Of a stretch of DNA of 40,768 bases, positions 34,699 through 40,768 are shown piece by piece. Under the pieces are notes generated by a model that saw only the letters and a program-made list of their open reading frames with translations, was not told the DNA's origin and made no database searches. The DNA comes from Pseudomonadota bacterium (GTDB lineage: Bacteria; Chloroflexota; Ktedonobacteria; Ktedonobacterales; JADMIN01), in the NCBI GenBank assembly GCA_021324535.1, contig JAJPIU010000221.1:1-40768 (forward strand), given 5' to 3'. Position numbers and translations under genes: made by a program. The number at the start of each line of letters is the position of its first letter. Position 1 is the first letter of the stretch.

Positions 34699-34727
34699 AT
34701 GATAGCACAGTTTCCTACGCATCGCAA
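34699..34727 (-). promoter_or_regulatory. Promoter of the SecB-like operon
   Basis: Minus-strand TTGCGA (34722-34727), 17-bp spacer, TATCAT (34699-34704). The start point near 34692 gives a leader of about 80 nt. The -35 box lies just after the HicB-like gene stop, so the SecB-like operon can be expressed separately. Confidence 0.6.
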
Positions 34728-34735
34728 TCGCTCTT

Positions 34736-34945
34736 TTAGCATACTCTTTCGAGGTAGACCTCCACATCATCAGCAGGCGCCGATAAACCCTCCAAATGGA
34801 GCGCCGTCGCCTCGGCCAGCATTGCCCGCGCCTCGTCGGGCGTATCGCCCATGCTGCCCGTTCCCACGGCTGGGCAATAGGCATCATAGCCACCTCTGCC
34901 ATCCGGCGTCAGCAGCGCCAAATTAGGAAGCGACATCTGCGCCAA
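34736..34945 (-). CDS. HicB-like protein (second of two)
   Basis: 69 aa. GGYDAYCPAVGTGSMGDTPDEARAML matches the partly degraded RNase H-like fold of HicB (aromatic-x-A-x-C-P-x-x-x-G-T-x-G-D-T-x-E-E-A). No C-terminal helix-turn-helix or ribbon-helix-helix domain is present. The start is TTG 34945, or ATG 34936 three codons on; it overlaps the preceding HicB-like gene. No HicA-type dsRNA-binding toxin is found beside it. Confidence 0.7.
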   Translation of the reverse strand: MAQMSLPNLALLTPDGRGGYDAYCPAVGTGSMGDTPDEARAMLAEATALHLEGLSAPADDVEVYLERVC

Positions 34946-35159
34946 CCTGAATACCTATAGACGTAGCGATGACATCGCTGGTGGTAACAGGCTCACTGCG
35001 CCCCGCTGCTTCTCTGATTTCTGCGACCATTGCCTCACGTGCCGCCTGTGCGCTCTCACCATCGCTGGCAAGATTGGGATACTGCAAGCACTCCGCATGA
35101 TAGCCGTTGTCATCAAATGGGATGCGATAGATCAGAAGGGTAAACGTTTCTTCCTTCAA
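34923..35159 (-). CDS. HicB-like protein (first of two)
   Basis: 78 aa from TTG 35159, chosen because GAGGG lies about eight bases upstream; the frame continues to a TTG at 35189. LIYRIPFDDNGYHAECLQYPNLASDGESAQAAREAM is the HicB fold, differing from its downstream neighbour in the C-x-x-x-P-x-L version of the motif. It overlaps that neighbour by about 20 bases. An extended -10 promoter and an inverted repeat lie upstream. Confidence 0.7.
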   Translation of the reverse strand: MKEETFTLLIYRIPFDDNGYHAECLQYPNLASDGESAQAAREAMVAEIREAAGRSEPVTTSDVIATSIGIQVGADVAS

Positions 35160-35193
35160 CTGATTTCCCTCACAATCTGCTCTACACAAGAAC

Positions 35194-35241
35194 CTAATGG
35201 TAATGCCGTAACTATTAGCATGTTTTCTCCCTCACAGTATA
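35194..35241 (-). promoter_or_regulatory. Promoter and possible operator of the HicB-like pair
   Basis: Minus-strand TGTTATACT is an extended -10 box (TATACT at 35236-35241) with no clear -35. Just downstream, CTAATGGTAA-TGCCG-TAACTATTAG (35194-35218) is an imperfect inverted repeat that would lie in the first bases of the transcript, a suitable place for an autoregulatory operator. Confidence 0.45.
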
Positions 35242-35310
35242 ACATGAAATGCCAGTCGGCGCGCCTCAAGTCGAGCGGCCATCCCTACCCACTAGCCATT
35301 CCCTGCTCAC

Positions 35311-35348
35311 AAATAAATACCCCCTCTCCCGCCGTAGCAGGAGAAGGG
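35311..35348 (-). terminator. Terminator for the first SLT gene
   Basis: On the minus strand CCCTTCTCC and GGGAGAGGGG form a hairpin around TGCTACGGC, followed by TATTTATTTG. It lies about 20 bp beyond the stop of the SLT gene ending at 35369. Confidence 0.65.
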
Positions 35349-35368
35349 CCAAAGGGAGGAGTCACCCA

Positions 35369-36508
35369 TCAGCACGATGGTGATGGCGGCTGATTCTGGC
35401 CGTACTGCCCAATAAACACGGCGACACACTGCACATAGTGCCAGTTCTGGATACCGTACTGGTCAGTGTACCCTGCGCCCTCGTTGTAGGCGCTCAGCGT
35501 CATATCCAGCAGCGTCGCGTCACCTGCCGTCGCGCTATACGGGCAACTCCACATATATACGTCCTGCGGCGGATCAGCGGGGTTTCGCAACCCCGGATAC
35601 CACGGTCGGGAGGGATCATTATAGATCGCAGCGCACAGGCTGTGGGTGTTCATCGAACCGTCGGCGTTCACTGTATCGGGGAATTGCAAATTGGCCTGCG
35701 CATAATACCATGCCATCGTATACTGGCCAGGCGTGTTGATCGATGTGCCGCCGTTGTCGCCCCAATAGCTGTAATAGCAACTGAGGTACTTCAGCAGCTT
35801 CGCGCCAAGATTGGCATTGCCTTGCAAGTTGTAGGGGTTATCATTCGTGGCTACCAGTCCACAGGCGGGAACAGCAGCCTGATTGAGCCAGGGATAGGTA
35901 TAATACTGAATCTGCATCAGCCCGATGCCGCCGTCGCACGACAGCACGTTCTCATGCCAACTGCTCTCGCGCCAGGCGACTCCCTTGAGCAGGTTCACCG
36001 GCAGGTCGTAGGTGTTGGCGGCGTTCTGGAGCGCCGTTTCGATTGCCGATGGGCTGGGATTGCTTCCGTTGAAATAGGGGCACTGGCAACTGGTGTTTCC
36101 CTGCGTGACAATCTGCGGCGTTGGGGTGGCCGTAGGGCTATTCGACGCAGGGGTATTTGTTGGCGCGGGGGTGTCGGTCGGCCCCACAGGCGGATTCGTC
36201 GGCTGACCGGTCGGCGCGGGCAACGGCGTCGGCGTTGGACATGCGTCTAGCGCGGCAAGCTGCGTGGTGCGCACAGGAAAATAGGGCAACGGCGGCAACT
36301 GCCTGATCTTGCCGTTGGGATGCGCCGTCGCTGCGTTTGTCGCGGTGGCCTGCGTCCCGCGCCCTGCTGCGCCGCCGAAGAGCTGGCTGAAAAACGATTG
36401 CGCGTTCGTGCTGGGGAGCACCAACACCAGTGTCCCCGCGAGCGCGAGCAGGCATAACGCCACCCCTACCAGAGCGACGCGCCTGCGTTCGGGAAAATAG
36501 CCTCGCAT
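35369..36508 (-). CDS. SLT-type lytic transglycosylase (paralog 1)
   Basis: 379 aa from ATG 36508 (GGAGG seven bases upstream; the longer frame to 36664 lacks a site). An N-terminal basic stretch and one hydrophobic segment (VALVGVALCLLALAGTLVLVL) anchor or export it. A Pro/Thr-rich linker (about 90-135) spans the wall. The catalytic domain has AWRESSWHE (Glu 181), GGIGLMQIQ, AWYYAQ and LSAYNEG, the goose-lysozyme-like SLT motifs. Many Cys in the catalytic part suggest disulfides. It should cut glycan strands to form anhydro-MurNAc ends. Confidence 0.9.
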   Translation of the reverse strand: MRGYFPERRRVALVGVALCLLALAGTLVLVLPSTNAQSFFSQLFGGAAGRGTQATATNAATAHPNGKIRQLPPLPYFPVRTTQLAALDACPTPTPLPAPTGQPTNPPVGPTDTPAPTNTPASNSPTATPTPQIVTQGNTSCQCPYFNGSNPSPSAIETALQNAANTYDLPVNLLKGVAWRESSWHENVLSCDGGIGLMQIQYYTYPWLNQAAVPACGLVATNDNPYNLQGNANLGAKLLKYLSCYYSYWGDNGGTSINTPGQYTMAWYYAQANLQFPDTVNADGSMNTHSLCAAIYNDPSRPWYPGLRNPADPPQDVYMWSCPYSATAGDATLLDMTLSAYNEGAGYTDQYGIQNWHYVQCVAVFIGQYGQNQPPSPSC

Positions 36509-36815
36509 GTTGTTCCCTCCATCCACCACCTGAGCTGACGCTGACGCTCGCGAGGCGCCTGGATTCAGAAGTTCTATCGTCAAAGATGTCAAAGATAAAG
36601 AAGCCGGATAGGCGAATCTGGCGTGCGCTATCGCGTGCGTTGTGGCTCCGAAGACCACAGCCACAAGAGTCTATCACGCGGCGACGTGCGGAACAGTAAA
36701 ATGGTACTATCACCTCTACCGTTCGCCCTTAGAATACGCTTCGGCTCAGAAGCAGGTTGCATACGGCGTAGTGATCGCCTTCACATTTGGTGGTCACTGG
36801 CAGGTCAATCAGAGG
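36509..36815. other. Intergenic region between the SLT paralogs
   Basis: About 307 bp without a supported gene. It contains a minus-strand TTGACA (36587-36592) whose -10 position is poor (TCTGAA), and a short stem-loop TGTGGCT/AGCCACA near 36641-36667. Nothing else is recognised. Confidence 0.5.
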
Positions 36816-38165
36816 TTAATCGGGCAGCAACCCATCGGCGAAATAGACAATGAGTCCTTCCACCCGTTGCACATACCCCAGGTTTTGCACCCCATGGTTA
36901 TCCGTATATGCGGCGCCCTCGTTATACGCGCTCAGCGTCAGGTCGAGCAGGCTGTAGTCCCCCGCCCGCGCGCTAAAGGGGCAGCTCCACGGATCGCGTG
37001 TTGTGGAGGGTAGATCGCTGTACTGTTCGTGGAGCGCACGGAAAGAGGCGGCGCAGAGGCTGCCAGGGTCGGGCGTATCAGGGTAGGCGCGGCCAGCCTG
37101 CCGGTAATACCATGCGGCGGTGTAGGTCGCGGGCGCGTCGAGCGTAGCGTTGTTGTCTTCCCCCCAATAGCTATAAAAGCAACTGAGATACTTGAGGTAC
37201 TTCGCGCCGAGGTCGGCGTTGCCTTCCAGCGTGAAGGGATCGTAGCTGGTGCGGCCAATCTGGCAGGCGGGCGCGCTTTGCTGATTGAGCCAGCCATATG
37301 TTGTGTCCTGCACCTGCATCAGGCCAATGCCACCGTCGCAGGAGACGATGTCTTCGTGCCAGTTGCTTTCCTGCCAGGCGACCGCTTCAAGCAGGCGCTT
37401 GGGCAGCCGATAAACGTCAGCGGCGGTCGCCAGCGCCGAGGCGATCTCGCTCTGGCTAGGGTTGCCGCCAAGATAGACGTTGCAAGGAATACAATTGCCG
37501 TTCTGGCCTGCTGGCTCAGCCGTTGGTGTTGGCTCCCCCGGCGCAGTGGTTGGCGTGGGAAGTGTGGCAGGCGTTGGACAGATATTTGGCTGTGTGCCTG
37601 GTTGCGGCGTAGGAATGATCGGCGCGTTGGGAACCGGCGCGCCTAGCCCGTTCCCGTTGGGGAGGCCGGGCGTGCTGGTAGGGTAGTCATTGGGGCCGCT
37701 CGTCTGCGCAATATACGGCTGATCGGTCGCGGTAGGAGCGACAAACACCAGTGGCGAGGGTTCACCGGGCAGCGTGAAGACGGCAAGCGCGATACCCACC
37801 AGCGCCAACACAAGCAGCGCAGCACTCATTGTGAGCGCATTGAAGCGGACACGCCAGAGCCGCCCCATTCCTTCTGCTGTCACCTTCAGCGCGCTGCTTG
37901 CTGCATGCGCTGTTTGTTTGCCAGTGGGTTGTCTGAGCGTGGCGGCGCGAATGGCTTTCGTCCCGCGCGAGGCGTCCTGTTTCTCTTGCTTTGTGGGCTG
38001 TGTTGGCCTCGCCCCGGTTTCAGCCGTCGGAGGAGGCGCAACATCAGGCGCATGCGCTGCTGGCGGCGCCTTCGTTGTATCCGCTGTGCTCGATGTCTCA
38101 GGCGCCTCCGATGAGTCCATATTTTCGGGTGTATCTGATGGAGCGCCTTTCTCCTCCTCCGCCAT
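36816..38165 (-). CDS. SLT-type lytic transglycosylase (paralog 2)
   Basis: 449 aa from ATG 38165. An acidic, Pro/Ala/Thr-rich cytoplasmic part (1-105) precedes one membrane segment (about 112-132), then a Pro/Thr linker and the SLT domain: AWQESNWHED (Glu 266), GGIGLMQVQ, AAWYYRQ, LSAYNEGAAYT. It is clearly a duplicate of the gene at 35369-36508; CDGGIGLMQ, GNADLGAK, LKYLSC and YSYWG are shared. The predicted promoter start at about 38205 lies inside the longer frame (ATG 38210), which supports the later start. Confidence 0.9.
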   Translation of the reverse strand: MAEEEKGAPSDTPENMDSSEAPETSSTADTTKAPPAAHAPDVAPPPTAETGARPTQPTKQEKQDASRGTKAIRAATLRQPTGKQTAHAASSALKVTAEGMGRLWRVRFNALTMSAALLVLALVGIALAVFTLPGEPSPLVFVAPTATDQPYIAQTSGPNDYPTSTPGLPNGNGLGAPVPNAPIIPTPQPGTQPNICPTPATLPTPTTAPGEPTPTAEPAGQNGNCIPCNVYLGGNPSQSEIASALATAADVYRLPKRLLEAVAWQESNWHEDIVSCDGGIGLMQVQDTTYGWLNQQSAPACQIGRTSYDPFTLEGNADLGAKYLKYLSCFYSYWGEDNNATLDAPATYTAAWYYRQAGRAYPDTPDPGSLCAASFRALHEQYSDLPSTTRDPWSCPFSARAGDYSLLDLTLSAYNEGAAYTDNHGVQNLGYVQRVEGLIVYFADGLLPD

Positions 38166-38211
38166 CCGACCCTGCTCTCTTCCTGATCCTGACGACCCCA
38201 GACAGCTCACG

Positions 38212-38240
38212 CTGATATGTTACACCATCCTTGAACACAA
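38212..38240 (-). promoter_or_regulatory. Promoter for SLT paralog 2
   Basis: Minus-strand TTGTGT (38235-38240), 17-bp spacer, TATCAG (38212-38217). The start point would be near 38205, about 40 nt before the ATG at 38165. Confidence 0.45.
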
Positions 38241-38352
38241 AACGGCTATCGCGGCGCCTTTGTCACGCTTGCTTTGCGTCGGCAATGAAAGAACCCGTCG
38301 AAGTCTCTGCGTAGCAGTATGTACGAGAAGTGTACGGACACAGAAGAGACGC

Positions 38353-38772
38353 CTACTGTTCGACCAAAACCTCACGACGCTTCTTGCGTGCTTCGTGCAG
38401 TTGATTGACAGCAATCATCCCTTGCGCCCAGGCTTCGCGCACCAAAGGGAGCAGCGCGGAGTTTTGTGCAGCCTGGACGGATTTGATCTTGACATGGCGC
38501 ATCCGTTTCCCCGTGCCTTCCAGTAGCCCGGCAGGATCGGGTATCCCTGTCCCATAGAAGAACCCAAGATTGACATAGCCATTTTGTGGGGCCACGTAGA
38601 GAATGCGGTCGAACTCTGATGCGGTTGGGCCATATCCCAGCGCGCCATGATAAATGATTTCCGTTGCGTTAGCCTCAGGGAGGGAATCACGTACCATACT
38701 GCGTATCTGGCTAAGAATGGCTCGCACGGCATCGGGGACGGTGGGAAAGAGTTCCTCGATGGTTTCTTACAT
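38353..38772 (-). pseudogene. DUF1801-like protein gene with a stop at codon 2
   Basis: The body resembles the DUF1801/YdhG fold: PEANATEIIYHGALGYG, NGYVNLGFFYGTGIPDPAGLLEG and KRMRHVKIKS. The best start, ATG 38772 with GGAG seven bases upstream, is followed at once by TAA. The same frame then continues without a break (ETIEELFPTVPDAVRAIL), which fits the family's N-terminal helix. A GTG at 38727 could restart translation and give 124 aa, but it would lose 13 family-like residues. Either the gene is mutated at codon 2, there is a base error, or it uses reinitiation. Confidence 0.6.
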
Positions 38773-38921
38773 TACGTATCTCCGTTTGCTTTGTATGGAT
38801 GTCTCAAGGTCGTCAGCCTCACGCCTTGCATACTGGACGCTTCCTCATTGCTCCTTTAACACGAAGGGTATCGCGCTCCTCCAAGCGGATCAGAGGGCGC
38901 CATTTTCCCACAGGGCCACAT

Positions 38922-38937
38922 TGTGAATGATCTCACA
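38922..38937. promoter_or_regulatory. CRP/FNR-family-like palindromic site
   Basis: TGTGA-N6-TCACA, perfect half-sites. Its centre is about 82 bp before the predicted start point of the membrane sensor gene, a spacing and helical phase used by class I CRP activation in model bacteria. Confidence 0.5.
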
Positions 38938-38976
38938 TTCCGCGCCCAGGATAGGTAATCTGGATGTTTTGTCTGA

Positions 38977-39005
38977 TTGACGGATGGGACGATCTCCCGT
39001 ATAGT
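38977..39005 (+). promoter_or_regulatory. Promoter for the membrane sensor-like gene
   Basis: TTGACG (38977-38982), 17-bp spacer, TATAGT (39000-39005). The transcript would begin near 39012, about 60 nt before the ATG at 39073. Apart from this promoter and the CRP-like site, the 300-bp gap 38773-39072 shows no feature. Confidence 0.7.
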
Positions 39006-39072
39006 GGCCTAAGCAATAGGTTGATGATGTGTGTTGGGTGTAGATGGGTCTGATGTGGGATGAGGGAATGTT

Positions 39073-40768
39073 ATGGAGCCAACACGATCTCGCTGGCGCG
39101 CGACCATGCGCAACCTCTGGGGAACAAATGGATCGAGTAGTTCACGCTACCGCTTTCTCAATGATACCGGCATGCTCGAAGCGTTGGGGCGCAGCCGTCG
39201 CCGCCGCAAAGGACGCCTCGAACCGTGGTATCGCCTGACGGCTGCCCCTGAACCACCTGCCAGCGCCAGCTTTGCCGAGCGCGACCTTGCCCGGCGTGGA
39301 CGGCTTGCCAGCGCGATTTTGCTTGGCTTCATGCTGGTAGGCCTCGCTCGATTGCCCTTTGTGCTACATGATCCCTCCGCGCTGCTCATTACGGGCGTGG
39401 CGCTGGTTGCGCTTGTGGGGCTTGCTGCGCTCAACCGCTTTGGGCGGGTGAATACCGTTGGCGCGCTGCTGCTGCTGATGTCCTACATCATCCTGGGCAT
39501 TAGCGCCATGCCGGGCGGCAGCATGAACGCCAATTCGCCGCTTGCGCTCGATCTCCTGGTCGTGACCGAATTGATTGCGGCGACCGTGCTGCCGCCGATC
39601 AGCGTGCTGGTGGTGGCTGCGCTCAACTCGCTGATGATCGTCGGATTAGTTTTCCTGGCGCCGCATACCGACTCATTCACTGCGCTGCTTGCCGATAGCT
39701 CTGGTGGCGTGGGAACGCTGCTGGCGCGCTCGGTCGCCTTGCAGGTGCTCGTCGCCGGGGTTGCCTTCCTCTGGGTGCGCGGCGCGCTGCTAGCCTTGCG
39801 CCGGGCCGACCGCGCCGAAGAGATCGCCATCCTTGAACGGCGTGAGATCGAGCGCACCCACGAGATCGAGGAGGGGGTACGCCAGTTGCAATCGTCGCTC
39901 GTGCAGCTTGCCAATGGTGACTATAGCGTGCGCGTGCCGCCAATGCGCAATACGCTCCTCTGGCAGGTCGGCGTGAGCATAAACAACCTGATCGCCAGGC
40001 TCGGCAGAGTCTCGCAAGGAGAAGCTGACATTATCCGCTGGCGCGACGAAGCGCGCCAGCTAAGCGAGGCGCTCTACGCATGGAGCCGGGGCGAACAGGC
40101 GCACTGGCCGACGCCAAGCGGCTCACCGCTTGATGAGGTGACGCTGGCCGTGCGACGAGTGGCTCCCATGCTTGCGCCGGTTGGCGCTGGCGTCTCGCTG
40201 CCGCCGCTGCCACCGCTGCCACCGCTTGAGCCGGGCGCGCCCAACAGACCCCACGCATCCGACAGACCCTTCGTCGCCCAGTCTCGCCCGCCATCCTCCA
40301 CACCGCCCGTCAATCCTGTCAATCCTGGCGCGCGTGTCACCCCGGCGCCGTCTGGTATCTCCACGCCACCGATGACACCCTCGCCTTCGCATCTCTCTGG
40401 CCCGCTTGGCCCCTTTCCATACTTTGGCTCGCAGGGACAACCTATACCCCCGTCCACCCCGCCGATTGGGCCGGGCGCGCCTCCACCTGAGCAGCCGTCC
40501 TTTGCGGCGCCTGCCCCAGAGGAGGCGGCAATAGCCTACCCCGATCTCTATCCCACACAACGCGCGCTGGAACCACCCTCAGCCTTGCTTGCGCCACCCA
40601 ACGATCCGTCGTATCCTGAATTGGGGTATCCGCAGATAGGCGGGGCAGAGGCGACACAGCAGGGGCGTCCCAATTCACGCCCCATAGCGTCTCCACCTGA
40701 GCAAGACGCAGCGCAGCAAGCACTGCCCGACTGGCTGACCGCCGATCCGCCCTCCGGCGCGCTACGGC
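39073..40768 (+). CDS. Membrane sensor-like protein with HAMP-like segment (right-truncated)
   Basis: The frame is open from ATG 39073 (GAGGGA upstream) to the window end, at least 565 aa. A basic N-terminal region (SRRRRKGRLEPWYRL) precedes about six hydrophobic segments (roughly 78-245, such as LASAILLGFMLVGLARLPF and SVLVVAALNSLMIVGLVFL). Then comes a coiled-coil linker (AEEIAILERREIERTHEIEE) and LVQLANGDYSVRVP, the form of a HAMP or signalling-helix exit. A second helical part (about 310-360) ends in a long Pro/Ser/Gly-rich tail (from ~375) that is still open at the edge. Any output domain (cyclase, kinase, phosphatase) would lie outside the window. A transmembrane signalling role is inferred. 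Confidence 0.75.
   Translation, partial: MEPTRSRWRATMRNLWGTNGSSSSRYRFLNDTGMLEALGRSRRRRKGRLEPWYRLTAAPEPPASASFAERDLARRGRLASAILLGFMLVGLARLPFVLHDPSALLITGVALVALVGLAALNRFGRVNTVGALLLLMSYIILGISAMPGGSMNANSPLALDLLVVTELIAATVLPPISVLVVAALNSLMIVGLVFLAPHTDSFTALLADSSGGVGTLLARSVALQVLVAGVAFLWVRGALLALRRADRAEEIAILERREIERTHEIEEGVRQLQSSLVQLANGDYSVRVPPMRNTLLWQVGVSINNLIARLGRVSQGEADIIRWRDEARQLSEALYAWSRGEQAHWPTPSGSPLDEVTLAVRRVAPMLAPVGAGVSLPPLPPLPPLEPGAPNRPHASDRPFVAQSRPPSSTPPVNPVNPGARVTPAPSGISTPPMTPSPSHLSGPLGPFPYFGSQGQPIPPSTPPIGPGAPPPEQPSFAAPAPEEAAIAYPDLYPTQRALEPPSALLAPPNDPSYPELGYPQIGGAEATQQGRPNSRPIASPPEQDAAQQALPDWLTADPPSGALR

Noticed and set aside
34613..35190. HicA toxin gene next to the HicB-like pair
   Set aside because: All frames around the pair were checked; no short HicA-like frame with a G-S-H-x-x-x motif was found.
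38880..39072. Small gene in the gap before the sensor gene
   Set aside because: The only open frames are short, without ribosome sites, and overlap the promoter and CRP-like site.

Overview
The window (about 40.8 kb, GC-rich) looks like ordinary chromosome from a Chloroflexota bacterium, most likely a Ktedonobacteria-type lineage. This is an inference. It rests on the mix of genes: a Gram-positive-style large SRP RNA next to dnaX, LysM/M23 and SLT cell-wall enzymes with long Pro/Thr/Ala linkers, a CxxC zinc-ribbon protein of a type I associate with Ktedonobacteria, and DedA, BFN, SelA and CapA. No rRNA, tRNA, CRISPR array, intact transposase or phage block was seen.

Layout. 1-4004: the 3' end of a DNA methyltransferase and a complete type III-like restriction helicase-nuclease. 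They are separated by two copies of a 170-178 bp composite inverted repeat and a 24-bp tandem repeat. 4005-8270: LysM/M23 peptidase and a GT39-like membrane glycosyltransferase, each preceded by another copy of the repeat. 8292-16736 (minus strand): PIN remnant, a CapA-family lipoprotein fused to a phosphate-binding-like domain, ispD, an FHA protein, an APH-like kinase, dcd and hutH. 16834-19849: back-to-back promoters, one for hutH and one for a 270-nt SRP RNA that precedes dnaX. 19940-21397: tandem-GNAT protein and a small membrane protein. 21446-24444 (minus): secreted six-Cys protein, selA, and a MazEF-like pair that runs into selA. 24782-27812 (plus): bifunctional nuclease, zinc-ribbon protein, CHAP-like lipoprotein, DedA. 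27842-31085 (minus): kinase remnant, ABC permease and ATPase. 31402-32403: ferrochelatase. 32455-35159 (minus): a small accessory island with two tandem HicB-like proteins, an unknown 251-aa protein, a SecB-like chaperone and a nuclease-like protein. 35369-38165 (minus): two paralogous SLT transglycosylases. 38353-38772: DUF1801 gene with a stop at codon 2. 39073-end: a large membrane sensor-like protein open at the right edge.

How the genes relate. Most are housekeeping or envelope functions: isoprenoid, heme, nucleotide, selenocysteine, secretion and peptidoglycan turnover. The defence or stress-type content is the restriction system, MazEF, the HicB pair and the SecB-like operon. The SecB-like operon with its unknown 251-aa partner and an apparently active-site-degenerate nuclease-like protein is the best candidate here for something undescribed. 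The most solid finding not visible as protein coding is the SRP RNA, whose apical loop departs from the canonical sequence. Two perfect TGTGA-N6-TCACA palindromes suggest CRP/FNR-family control.
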